Source of the DNA: UBA5066 sp046331465
GTDB lineage: Bacteria > Acidobacteriota > Thermoanaerobaculia > UBA5066
Direction of reading: 5' to 3'
Assembly: GCA_046331465.1 (NCBI GenBank)
Contig: JAXLQV010000001.1
Coordinates: forward strand, 1,488,001-1,552,000
DNA: 64,000 nt
Part shown: one piece after another, positions 32,973 through 42,000 of the stretch
Layout of the letters: each line of letters opens with the position of its first letter
How positions within the stretch are numbered: position 1 is the stretch's first letter
Notes under the pieces: generated by a model
Told to the model about the DNA's origin: nothing
The model's database searches: none
What the model saw: the letters and a program-made list of their open reading frames with translations, nothing else
Position numbers and translations under genes: made by a program

Positions 32973-33617
32973 ATGTTCCGCTCGCGCGTCACGTTCTCCC
33001 TCCCCGTCGCCGTGGTCCTGGCCGCCCTCGCCGGCAGCGCCCTCGCCGCGCCGCCCGAATCGCCCGTCCGCCGCCTCGGGAAGACCGTCGTGCAGCACAA
33101 GGACGCGAACGTGAGGGCCGTCCTCTCGTGGCGGTACGCGAACCAGACGTTCGAGAAGGAGCCGTGGCTCCTCCTCGAGCTCGCGTTCGCGTCCGAGGGG
33201 CCCCCCGTCGACCTGAACCGGGAGGACGTCACCCTCCTGACCCCGTCGGGCGAGCGGATCCCGCTCCCCACCCAGAGGCGTCTCGCCGACGGGATGGACG
33301 TCCGCTGGGTCGAGCAGAAGGCCTCGGTCGCGCGCGACCCGATCACCGGTTACTTCCCGAGCCAGCGGCTCGAGCAGCGGATACCCTTCTTCACCTACCC
33401 GGGCGGACCCGTGGTCCTGGACGAGATCGGGGGCGGCCCGACGATGCTCACCCGGGGAGACATCTTCTTCGAGTCGCCGGCGGGGTCGTGGAAGCCGGGG
33501 GCCTACACGCTCGTCCTGAAGAACAAGTGGATGAGCGTCGAGCTCCCGTTCTCGCTCCCGGCAGACGACCCGAAGAAGGACGCGAAGGAGAAGGACCCGA
33601 AGGCCGTCGCCTGGTGA
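32973..33617 (+). CDS. Secreted protein of unknown function
   Basis: A 214-residue protein with a clear signal peptide (core FSLPVAVVLAALAGSALAA, cleavage near residue 26) and an all-beta mature part. It contains LLLELAFASEGPPVDLNRED, a stretch that reads like an immunoglobulin-type strand pair with the ligand-like phrase VTLLTPSG, and a charged Asp/Lys-rich tail. I do not recognise the family. AAGGAGG is well placed before the ATG at 32973. It ends one base before the convergent ABC-2 permease gene. Confidence 0.75.
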   Translation: MFRSRVTFSLPVAVVLAALAGSALAAPPESPVRRLGKTVVQHKDANVRAVLSWRYANQTFEKEPWLLLELAFASEGPPVDLNREDVTLLTPSGERIPLPTQRRLADGMDVRWVEQKASVARDPITGYFPSQRLEQRIPFFTYPGGPVVLDEIGGGPTMLTRGDIFFESPAGSWKPGAYTLVLKNKWMSVELPFSLPADDPKKDAKEKDPKAVAW

Positions 33618-34655
33618 TCACTGCCACCGGAAGAGCCGGACCGCCACGACGAACGAGACGACGCCGGTGACGGCGAGGACGCCCAGCTCGAGGCCGAGCG
33701 CCGAGAGCGGGCGTCCCTCGGTCATCACCGCCCGGAGCGCGTCGTTCAGGGCGGTGAGCGGGAGCGCCCGGATGAAGGGGTGAGCCGCCTCCGGGAAGCG
33801 CTCCCACGAGAAGAACGTCCCCGACAGGAGCCACATCGGGAGCATCACGAGGTTCATCAGGCCGCTGACCCCCTCGATCGTCCTCGTCCGCGAGGCGACG
33901 AGGAGGCCGAGGCCGGAGAACGAGGCCGCGCCGAGAAGCGAGACGAACGCGAGGGCGGCGACGGAGCCGCGGACCTCGACGCCGAAGGCGAGCCGGCCGA
34001 ACCCGACGAGGACGGCGACCTCGAAGACGAGGAAGACGAGCCGCGCGAGGATCTGCGCCAGGAGGTACTCGCCCCGGCGCATCGGCGTCGCCGCGAGCCG
34101 CTTGAGGAGCTTCCGCGTCCGGGCGTTCACGATCGAGAAGCCGAGGCCCCACATCCCGGTCCCCATCAGGTTCATCCCGAGGAGGCCGGGGAGGAGGAAG
34201 TCGATGTACCGGGAGCCGGGCTCAGCGACGCGGGCCTCCCGCGGGCGGAGCGGGTCCGCGCGCCCCGCGGCCCGCTGGAGCGCGTCGTCGACCTCGAGGC
34301 GCGCGGCGCGGGCGTCGGGGCGCGTCGGGTCGAAGCGGTAGACCGGGCCGTTCTCCGTCTCGACGAGGAGGGAGATCTTCCCGGTCCGGAGCGCCTCGCG
34401 TCCGGCCCCGGCCGGGTAGACCCTGGCGAGAAGGCCCGGTGAGCGGCCGAGCGCCTCGGCCGTCGCCGCGGCACGCGGCCCCTCGACGACGCCGACCGGG
34501 ACCTTCTCCGGCGACTTCTCGCGGAACGCGAGGCCGAGCGCGAGCGCGAGGAGCACGGGGAACGCGAAGACCCAGAAGAGCGCCTCGGGCTCCCGGACGA
34601 ACTCGACGAGGCGGGCGCGCGTCAGCTCGAGGAGGGGGGGGCCGGGCCTACGCAT
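33618..34655 (-). CDS. ABC-2 type exporter permease
   Basis: A 345-residue ABC-2 permease: an N-terminal helix (ALFWVFAFPVLLALALGLAF), a periplasmic domain of about 130 residues with YPAGAGREALRTGKISLLVE, then five helices, with the last cytoplasmic part ending in RLFRWQ. The stretch LLPGLLGMNLMGTGMWGLGFSIVNARTRKLLKRLAATPM is characteristic of the DrrB/YhhJ family. It pairs with the adjacent ATPase. The substrate may be a drug, lipid or polysaccharide. It overlaps the ATPase gene by 8 bp. Confidence 0.9.
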   Translation of the reverse strand: MRRPGPPLLELTRARLVEFVREPEALFWVFAFPVLLALALGLAFREKSPEKVPVGVVEGPRAAATAEALGRSPGLLARVYPAGAGREALRTGKISLLVETENGPVYRFDPTRPDARAARLEVDDALQRAAGRADPLRPREARVAEPGSRYIDFLLPGLLGMNLMGTGMWGLGFSIVNARTRKLLKRLAATPMRRGEYLLAQILARLVFLVFEVAVLVGFGRLAFGVEVRGSVAALAFVSLLGAASFSGLGLLVASRTRTIEGVSGLMNLVMLPMWLLSGTFFSWERFPEAAHPFIRALPLTALNDALRAVMTEGRPLSALGLELGVLAVTGVVSFVVAVRLFRWQ

Positions 34656-35571
34656 CGCGGAGCCTCCGCCCCGTCTTCGCGACGAAGAGGTCTTCCAGCG
34701 TCGCCCGGTGCGTCGCGAGCGAGACGAGGCGCGCGCCCGACCCGTCGACGGCGGCGAGGAGCGCCGGCACGGTCTCGGCGAGGGCGCGGACGCCGAGCGC
34801 CCAGCCGTCGCCGTCCGCGTGGACCTCGGTGACGCCCGGGAGCGACGCGAAGGCCTCCCGCGGGAGGCGCGGCTCGGTGGAGAACTCGACGACGCTCGTG
34901 GCGTGGAGCTCGGCGATGAGCTCCTCCGGCGTCCCGAGAGCGATGACCTTCCCGTGGTCGACGATCGCCACGCGGTCGCAGAGCCGCTCGGCCTCGTCCA
35001 TGTAGTGCGTCGTCAGGAGGACCGTCCCGCCGCCGCCCTGGAACCGCTCGACCTGCTCCCAGAGGTCTCGCCGGCTCTGCGGGTCGAGTCCCGTCGTCGG
35101 CTCGTCGAGGAAGAGGAGATCGGGCTCGCCCGCGAGGGCGCAGGCGACGGCGAGCCGCTGCCGCTGCCCGCCGGAGAGCTTCCCGACGCGGGCGTTCCGC
35201 TTCTCGCCGAGCGAGAGCGTCGCGAGGAGCTCCTCGGGGTCGCGCCCCTTCCGGTAGAAGGAGCGGAAGAGGAGGAGGGTTTCCTCGACCGTCAGCTTGT
35301 CGGCGAGCTGCGTCTCCTGGAGCGAGATGCCGAGCCGCTCGCGGAGCGCGTGCCCGTCGCGGCGGAAGCGTCCGCCGAGGACCTCGACCTCGCCCGCGTC
35401 CGGCTCCGTGAGCCCCTCGAGGATCTCGATCGTCGTCGTCTTGCCGGCGCCATTCGGGCCGAGGAGGCCGAAGCACTCGCCGCGGAAGACCTCGAGGTCG
35501 AGCCCGTCGACCGCGACGACGTCGTCGTAGCGCTTCACGAGGCCGCGGCAGCGGATGGCGGGAGCGGGCAC
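34648..35571 (-). CDS. ABC-2 type exporter ATPase
   Basis: A 307-residue ATPase of the DrrA/NodI class: Walker A GPNGAGKTTT near residue 40, Q-loop in GISLQETQLADKLT, signature LSGGQRQR near 135, Walker B with catalytic Glu LLFLDEPTTGLD near 155, and the H-loop in LLTTHYMDEAE. A C-terminal extension of about 90 residues is common in the class. The start is GTG at 35571. It forms a two-gene exporter with the permease that follows. Confidence 0.93.
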   Translation of the reverse strand: MPAPAIRCRGLVKRYDDVVAVDGLDLEVFRGECFGLLGPNGAGKTTTIEILEGLTEPDAGEVEVLGGRFRRDGHALRERLGISLQETQLADKLTVEETLLLFRSFYRKGRDPEELLATLSLGEKRNARVGKLSGGQRQRLAVACALAGEPDLLFLDEPTTGLDPQSRRDLWEQVERFQGGGGTVLLTTHYMDEAERLCDRVAIVDHGKVIALGTPEELIAELHATSVVEFSTEPRLPREAFASLPGVTEVHADGDGWALGVRALAETVPALLAAVDGSGARLVSLATHRATLEDLFVAKTGRRLRDA

Positions 35572-35625
35572 CGGCGGATCCTAAGTCACGGACCGGCGAA
35601 GCCCGACGCGGCCGGAGCCCGGACG

Positions 35626-36483
35626 TCAGCCGGCCGCGAGGCGAGAGAAGGGGACGACCTCGACGCCCCGTTCCGCGAGGAGAGCCGCGAGCTCGCGGCT
35701 CTCGAGCGCGCGCGACTCGGCCTCCCACGAGTCGCCCCAGCGGTACCTCTCCACCGCGGCCGGGTCGTCGGCGCCGGGGTGGAGGACGACCTCGAAGTCG
35801 CCCGCGCGGGGAAGCGAGGCGACGAGGGAGGAGAGGCGCGGGAGCGTCATCTGCCCCGCCTCGGCGAGCCCGAGGACGCGCGGCGGCTCCGGCAGGCCGG
35901 CGGCGGCGATCGCCCCGCGGGCGGCCTCGCCGAACCGGGCGAGGAGGGCCGCGCGCAGGCGCCCGGCGACGCCGGCCGGCGCCCCGAGCGCCGCGGGGTC
36001 GTCACCGCGCGGGGCGCGGACGAACGGGACCCCGTGGCGGCGCGCGAGCGCGAGGGCGACGGGGAGGAGGCGCGGCAGGAGGTGGAGGTGCTGGTGCGCG
36101 TCGAGGTGCGTCACGCGGAAGCCGGCGCCGCGGACGGCGAGGAGCTGCGCCTCCCACTCCCGCTCGACCTCGGCGACGCGGAGGACGCCCGTCCCGGCGC
36201 GCGCGGCGACGGAGGGCCAGGCCGCCGGGAAGCGGCCGCCCGGAGCGAGGGTCGGCACCTGCGCCGCGGGGCTGAGCGGCGTCTCACCGCCGACGAGGCA
36301 GAGGTGGACGCCCGCCTCCTCCACTCCCGCGGCCCGGAGCGCCTCGACCGCCTCGCGGAACGCGGGGCCGCACGCGAGGAGGCTCGTCGCGGAGAGCTTC
36401 CCGGCGGCGAGGAGCGACGCGACGCGCCGGGAGAGCGGCACGGTCAGGCCCGCGTCGTCGGCGCAGAGGACGAGGCGCGTCAC
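35626..36483 (-). CDS. YdjC/ChbG/HpnK-type carbohydrate deacetylase (NaxD-like role proposed)
   Basis: A 285-residue YdjC-family deacetylase. The metal/catalytic pair is in LCADDAG (Asp9, Asp10), a His follows in GVHLCLVGG, and THLDAHQHLHLLP carries the other His ligands. The family removes acetyl groups from N-acetyl sugars; NaxD of Francisella acts on undecaprenyl-phosphate N-acetylgalactosamine and HpnK on hopanoid sugars. The GTG at 36483 overlaps the stop of the upstream sugar-phosphate synthase gene as GTGA, so the two are translationally coupled. The neighbours make a lipid-linked N-acetyl sugar the most likely substrate. Confidence 0.87.
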   Translation of the reverse strand: MTRLVLCADDAGLTVPLSRRVASLLAAGKLSATSLLACGPAFREAVEALRAAGVEEAGVHLCLVGGETPLSPAAQVPTLAPGGRFPAAWPSVAARAGTGVLRVAEVEREWEAQLLAVRGAGFRVTHLDAHQHLHLLPRLLPVALALARRHGVPFVRAPRGDDPAALGAPAGVAGRLRAALLARFGEAARGAIAAAGLPEPPRVLGLAEAGQMTLPRLSSLVASLPRAGDFEVVLHPGADDPAAVERYRWGDSWEAESRALESRELAALLAERGVEVVPFSRLAAG

Positions 36484-37208
36484 CGGGCGAGGCGCCGGCG
36501 CTCGGCGCGGAGCGCGGGCACGAGGCGCGCGAAGTCGCGGAGGATCCGGAGGATCGTGCGCGGCGAGGAGAGCGTCGAGACGCCGCGGGTCCGCGGGAAG
36601 TAGTCGAGGCCGACCTGCTGGATGAGGGCGCCGCGGTTGCGGAGCCGGACGAGGAGCTCGGCGTCGATGAACGAGCCCTCGCTCTCGAGCGGGAGCCCCT
36701 CGAGGAGGCTTCGGCGCACGAGCTTGCACGAGAAGTTCACGTCGCGGATCGGGAAGGCGAACGCGAGGTGGACGAGGCCGTTGTAGAGGAAGGAGTAGAC
36801 CGTCCGGAGCGTCCCCTCGCCGGTCCGGTCGTGCCGGTAGCCCGAGACGACGTCGGCGCCGGTCAGCTCGACGGCGCGGAAGAGGCGCCCCGTCTCGTCG
36901 AGGTCCCACGGGAGGTCGCAGTCGCTGTAGAGGACCCATTCCTTCGTGGCGGCCGCGAAGCCCGACTTGAGCGCCCCGCCGAGGCCGCGGTTCACCGGGT
37001 GGCGGACGATCCGGATCCTCGGCTCGGCCGCGGCGCGCGCCTCGGCGTGCGCCACGGTCCCGTCGACGGAGGCGTCGTCGACGAGGACGACCTCCCAGTC
37101 GGCGGCGTGCCGCGAGAGCGCCTCGAGCGCGACGTCGAGGAGGTGCGGCAGGCTCCGCTCCTCGTTGCGCATCGGGACGACGAGCGAGACCGAGCGCGGC
37201 GCGTTCAC
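36480..37208 (-). CDS. Polyprenyl-phosphate sugar synthase (GT2, DPM1/FlmF2-like)
   Basis: A 242-residue family 2 glycosyltransferase. It has a nucleotide-sugar site VVPMRNEERSL at 10-20, a DDAS motif (Asp44, Asp45), a DCDLP motif near residue 95 for metal, and the QQVGLDYFPRTRGVST stretch near 210. It is closest in layout to dolichol-phosphate mannose synthase, which loads a sugar on a polyprenyl phosphate on the cytoplasmic face. It lacks C-terminal membrane helices, so it should be peripheral. The GTG start is 2 bp after the PIG-V-like gene. The operon supplies both a deacetylase for the product and a GT-C enzyme to use it. Confidence 0.87.
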   Translation of the reverse strand: MNAPRSVSLVVPMRNEERSLPHLLDVALEALSRHAADWEVVLVDDASVDGTVAHAEARAAAEPRIRIVRHPVNRGLGGALKSGFAAATKEWVLYSDCDLPWDLDETGRLFRAVELTGADVVSGYRHDRTGEGTLRTVYSFLYNGLVHLAFAFPIRDVNFSCKLVRRSLLEGLPLESEGSFIDAELLVRLRNRGALIQQVGLDYFPRTRGVSTLSSPRTILRILRDFARLVPALRAERRRLAR

Positions 37209-37210
37209 GG

Positions 37211-38368
37211 CTACGAGACGAAGTGCCAGTTCGTGAAGTAGGCCGCGTTCAGGAGGAGGCCGACGGTCGAGACGCCGAGCCAGACGCGGCGGAGGACGGG
37301 GCGTTCCTCGCAGAGCGTCGCGGCCGCGAAGTGGCCCGGGTAGACGGTCAGCGTGTAGCGGGGGATCCCGGCCCACGTGCCGGTGAGCATCGGGAGGGCG
37401 AGCGCAGCGGCGGTCCAGGCGGCGTCGGAGAAGCGCCGCATCTTCAGCTGCGCGAGGCCGAGCGCCGAGAAGAGGACGAAGTGGAGGTAGGGCGCGAGCT
37501 CGCGCGGGTGCTCGCGGAAGACGCCGTTCCGCCAGCTCTCGAGCGGCTCGCGGAGGAACGAGACGACGCCGGCCACGGGGTCGCCCGCCGCGTGGCGCCA
37601 GGCGCCCATCGACCGGAAGAAGAGCATCGGCTCCCCCTTCCCGTAGCCGATGCCGAAGATCCAGCCGAGGACGCCGGCGACGGGCGCGCAGAAAAGGAGC
37701 GCGGCGCCCGCGAGCCGGCGCGGGTCGTCCCGGCGGGCGAGCCACCACGACAGGGCGAGCGCGGGGCCGACGGCGGCCGCCGGTGCGCGCGTCAGGCCGA
37801 GGAGGAGGCCGAAGAGGGCCGCGAGCCACAACTCGCCGCGGCGGACCGAGCGGAACGCGAGGAGCGCGACGAGGAGGAAGAGCGACTCGGTGTAGACGGC
37901 CGCGAGGAAGAAGCCGACCGGGTAGAGGAAGAGGAACGGCAGCGCGTCGCGCGACCGCTCCTCGCCGAAGCGGACCCGCGCCTCCTCGACGAGGAGGGGG
38001 ATCGCGAAGAAGAGGGCCGCGTACGTGACGAGGAGCGCGGTCTGGAAGGAGTCGACGCCCGTGGCGAGGTGGAGGTAGCGCCCCAGCATCGGGTAGAGCG
38101 GGAAGAAGGAGTGGGCGGACTCCTGCCCGATCTCGGGCGGCGCCTGGTACCCGTAGCGGACGATCGAGTCGTACCAGCCGGAGTCGTACCGCGCGAAGAG
38201 CGGCGCGCGGAGGTTCGCCGCCGGGTCCCACTGCGACTTCCGGCTGATCGGGAGGACGTCGATCGCGACGAGCGCCCAGAGGTTCAGGAGGAGGATCCAG
38301 CCGAGGACGAAGAGGCTGACCTTCCGGTTGTCGGCCCTCCAGGGCCAGGGGAAGCTCGAATCGTTCAC
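37211..38368 (-). CDS. PIG-V-like GT-C glycosyltransferase, integral membrane
   Basis: A 385-residue protein with about nine membrane helices. The large first luminal/periplasmic loop contains FARYDSGWYDSIVRYGY and SAHSFFPLYPML, the signature of the GPI mannosyltransferase 2 (PIG-V) family, and the first Asp of RYD is the likely catalytic base. GT-C enzymes use polyprenyl-phosphate sugars on the outer side of the membrane. Its partner here would be the sugar made by the next gene. The acceptor is unknown, with lipid A, a glycolipid or a protein all possible. The start is GTG at 38368. Confidence 0.85.
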   Translation of the reverse strand: MNDSSFPWPWRADNRKVSLFVLGWILLLNLWALVAIDVLPISRKSQWDPAANLRAPLFARYDSGWYDSIVRYGYQAPPEIGQESAHSFFPLYPMLGRYLHLATGVDSFQTALLVTYAALFFAIPLLVEEARVRFGEERSRDALPFLFLYPVGFFLAAVYTESLFLLVALLAFRSVRRGELWLAALFGLLLGLTRAPAAAVGPALALSWWLARRDDPRRLAGAALLFCAPVAGVLGWIFGIGYGKGEPMLFFRSMGAWRHAAGDPVAGVVSFLREPLESWRNGVFREHPRELAPYLHFVLFSALGLAQLKMRRFSDAAWTAAALALPMLTGTWAGIPRYTLTVYPGHFAAATLCEERPVLRRVWLGVSTVGLLLNAAYFTNWHFVS

Positions 38369-38397
38369 GTGAGGCCTCGCTCCGGGCCGCGGCAGAT

Positions 38398-38403
38398 TAC
38401 CCT
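38398..38403 (+). promoter_or_regulatory. Candidate -10 element (TACCCT) for the methyltransferase gene
   Basis: TACCCT ends 7 nt before the ATG at 38411. A minus-strand TAATCT (38394-38399) may serve the divergent sugar-transfer operon. Confidence 0.25.
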
Positions 38404-38410
38404 ATGCGCG

Positions 38411-39094
38411 ATGGCCGACGAGAGACCGGAACGTGTTCCCGGCGTGCGCGACGTCCTCCGGGCGTCGGGCGCGCTCGGCCGCGCGGAGCGGCTCCACCTC
38501 GCCGGCCGCCTCTCGAGCGCGCCGTGGGCGCGCGTCGTCGCCCGCTTCGACCGCGACGGCGCCTCGCTCCTCGACGTCGGCTGCGGCCCGGGCCTCCTCG
38601 TGTGGCTCCTCGAGGCGCGGGGATACTCCGGCGCGTACCTCGGCGTCGACATCGACGAGCGGAAGGTGGCACGTGCGAGGGCCTGGCTCGGGGAGTCGCC
38701 GCGCCGCGCCTTCCGGGCGGCGGGCGTGGAGACCGTCGCCGAGGGCGGGTTCGACCAGGCGGCCCTCGTCGACGTCCTCTACCTCGTCCCCCGTCCGGCG
38801 CGCGGGGCGCTCGTCGCGGAGGTCGCCGCGCGCCTCGCCCCGGGCGGGCTGCTCGTGGTCCTGACGAGCGGGGGAGGCCCGGGCTGGAAGCGGGCGGTCG
38901 ACCGGCTGCAGGAGAAGCTCGCGGTCGTCCTCGGCGTCACGCGTGGGGCCGTCGTCGAGCCGTGCGACGGCGCGGAGGTGGCCGCGCTCCTCGGGGCGGC
39001 GGGGCTCGTCGGCGTCGGCGTCGCCGACGCGGGCGCGGGCTACGCCCACGGCTTCGAGATCGTCAGCGGGAGGCGGGCGGGACCGTCGTCCTGA
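38411..39094 (+). CDS. SAM-dependent methyltransferase
   Basis: A 227-residue class I methyltransferase. Motif I is LLDVGCGPGLLVWLL near residue 54, the acidic residue of motif II is in GVDIDERKV, and motif IV/V is around LVDVLYLVPRPAR and LAPGGLLVVLTS. The phrase PWARVVARFDRDGASLLDVGCG resembles enzymes acting on small or lipid molecules. The substrate is unknown. It has no ribosome binding site but a TANNNT element before the ATG. Its last 32 bp overlap the 3' end of the convergent subtilase gene. Confidence 0.87.
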   Translation: MADERPERVPGVRDVLRASGALGRAERLHLAGRLSSAPWARVVARFDRDGASLLDVGCGPGLLVWLLEARGYSGAYLGVDIDERKVARARAWLGESPRRAFRAAGVETVAEGGFDQAALVDVLYLVPRPARGALVAEVAARLAPGGLLVVLTSGGGPGWKRAVDRLQEKLAVVLGVTRGAVVEPCDGAEVAALLGAAGLVGVGVADAGAGYAHGFEIVSGRRAGPSS

Positions 39095-42000
39095 GGACGC
39101 GCCCCGCGACGAAGCTCGCGTCGTTCGTCCGGTTGTCGACGCGGATCGCGTGCGCGATCACCGCGCCGCCGTCGAGGACCTCGACGAGGGCGGAGGCGTT
39201 CTCGCGCGGCGTCGCCCCCATCTCGGCGAAGACGTCGTTCCACTGGACGGCCTGGTACCGGTCGAGGACGAGGTCGCGGACCGCGAAGCGCGTGCCGTCG
39301 GTGTCGAGCAGCGTCACCCGCACGGCCGTCTTCAGCCCGAAGGTCTCGAGGAGCCCGAGGTTCGTCCGCGCCCGCGCGCTCGAGGTGAGGAACGTGAGGG
39401 CGATCCGCTCCCCCGGGATCGCCTCGGCGTTCTCGAGGACGCCGATCGCGAGGCCGTAGGTCTTCGTCCCCTCCTCCGCCCAGGTCCGGCTCGAGGCGAC
39501 GATGCCGGGGGAGTCGCCGAGGACGGTCAGGCGGAGCGCGCCGGCGGTGTCGTCGCGCGCGCCGAGGAGGCTCGCCAGGACGTCCTCGAAGACGCGCGTC
39601 TCCCACGCGCCGAGGCTCAGGATGAGCTGCAGGGGACCCTCGCCCTTCGAGGGGAAGAAGGAGACGCGGACGTTCACGGGCGAGGGCCAGGGATTCGACA
39701 GCTTCAGGTCGGTCCGGAAGTACGCGTCGAAACGCCCCGGAGAATGGGCCGAAGCCGGCAGGTATGAGTCGCGGCGGAGCCGCGAGCCGGTGACGAGGAG
39801 GCCGTCGTTCGAGCCGTTGTCGACCGCTGAGGCCCACGCGACGACGCGGCCTGCTCCCGACGGGACGCGGAGCTCGAAGAGGTCCCCCGGGCTCCCGGCC
39901 ACGGCGGCCGTCCGGTGGACGTCGTTGACCTGGACGCTCTCGAACGGCCCGAGCTCGACGGGGAGGCGGCCCTTCACGACGCCGGTCGCATCCCGGAGGA
40001 GGAGCTCCGCCGAGGCCGGCGCCCCGCCCACCTCGACGAGCCCGACGTTGACCCGGGAGCTCCCGGGGCGGAAGACCGGCGCGAGCCAGGTGGACGCCTC
40101 GCCCGCGCCGACCGAGCCCTCCGCGCCGACCTCCGGCACGAGGAGACCGTAGGCGCCCCCGCCCGCCGAGCCCGTCTCGGTCCGGCTCGTGACGACGACG
40201 CTCGCGGGCGCCGCGACGTGGACCGGCCCGGAGCCCGTCGACCGGAAGGCGTTCCCGACGACGTCGCCGAGGACGCGCGTGCCGAGCGGCGGGAGGGTGA
40301 GGTCCACCGACACGGCGCCGTCCGCGGCGTGTCCGGCCGGGAGGAACGAGAGCGTGACGTCGGCGGAGGCGCCCTCGTCGGGGTTGAAGAGGACGACGTC
40401 CGTCTCGAAGAAGGCCCCGTGAAGACCCGCGCTCCGGACGACGGTCGGGAGGATCCGGTCCGGCGGATCGGCGGCATCGACCCGCCGCGGCGCCTCGGGC
40501 TCGACGGAGAGCGCCCAGCTGACGACCCTCGCCCCGGCGAGACCCGCGTCGTCCTCGAGGACGAGCGTCCACGTCCCGGCCGCGGGCCTGCCCCGGAACA
40601 GGGAGAGCGGCTCGTCGCTCTCGAGGGTGCGCCCGATCACCTCGCGCAGGACCCCGCCGCTCCGCTCGACGCCGTTCAGGAGGCGGACCGTCGTCCCGTC
40701 GGGACCGACGAGGAGCGCGACGAGGGCGGGGAGGTCGGGGTGCTCGAGCGACAGGTCGAGGGCGAGCGTCGAGACGCGGCCCGTCAGGGCGGAGACCTCG
40801 GCGCGGCAGACGAGCGCGTCGCGCACGGTGCCGAAGCCGGCGGCGCGGACGCACGGGCCCGTGGCGGGCGAGGTCGCGGAGAGCGTCGTCCCGACGTCGA
40901 CCCGGGGGGTCGACCGACCGGACCGCCCGTCCTCGACGGGAAGGCCCGTGAGGCGGAGGAACCCGGCCGCGACGAGGGGATCCTGGGCCGCGGAGAAGGC
41001 TCGGGCGAGGAGGAGCGAGCCCGCGGCGGCGGGGGAGGCGGCCGACGTGCCGGAGAAGGTCGTCCGGCGTCCGCCCCCGGCCGCCGGGACGAGCCACCGG
41101 ACGCCCGGCGCGAGGAGCGAGAGGGGAGCGCCGCCGTTGCTCGCGCACGGGACGACGTCCGGTCCGGTCACCGGGTCGCTGCAGTTCGCCTCGCCGCCCC
41201 AGGAGGTCGGTCCCTGCCCGGCGGAGTAGACCATCCCGACGCCGACGACGTCGGAGAAGCAGGCCGGCCAGGAGACCGCGTCGGCGCGGCCGGTGTTCCC
41301 CGAGGCGGCGACGACGGCGAGCCCCGCGGCGCGCGCCCGGGCGAAGAGCTCGGCGGAGACGGGGTCCTCGGCGTCGCAGAAGCCGCCCCGGTTCCGGTCG
41401 TCGGCGAGGCTCAGGTTCAGGACGTCGAGACCGAGCTCCGCGCGGCGGTCGATCGCCCACTCGACCGCGGCCAGGACGTCGGACGACCAGGCCGCCGAGC
41501 AGCCGTCGCGCGCGCCGAAGACCTTCAGGGGGACGATCGACGCCTCGGGAGCGATCCCTTCCTCGCCCGCCGCCACGCCGGCGACCGCAGTGCCGTGACC
41601 GTCGCAGTCGTAGACGTCCGCGTTGCCGTCCGCGAAGTTCCAGCCGGCGAGGACCCGTCCCGGGCCAGCGGCAGAGCCCCCGAGGTCGGGGTGGAAGGGG
41701 TCGATGCCGGTGTCGATGATCGCGATCGTGTGGCCCGCGCCCGTGAGGCCGGCCGCGGAGAGACGGTCGGCCCCGATCTGGGCGGTTCCGACCTGCCCGG
41801 CCGGTCGGACGAGGCGGTCGACGACGACGGCACGGGTGCCGGCGTCGCGGCGGAGCGCCGAGAGGCCCTCGGAGGTCAGCCAGCCGGCGAGGAGCCGCCC
41901 TCCCGAGAGCGAGCGCTCGACCTCGAGGCCCGGGAGGAGGCGCCCGTTCGCCTCCGCGGCTGCCGTTCGCGAGACGAGGACGCGGACCCGCGCCCCGGCC

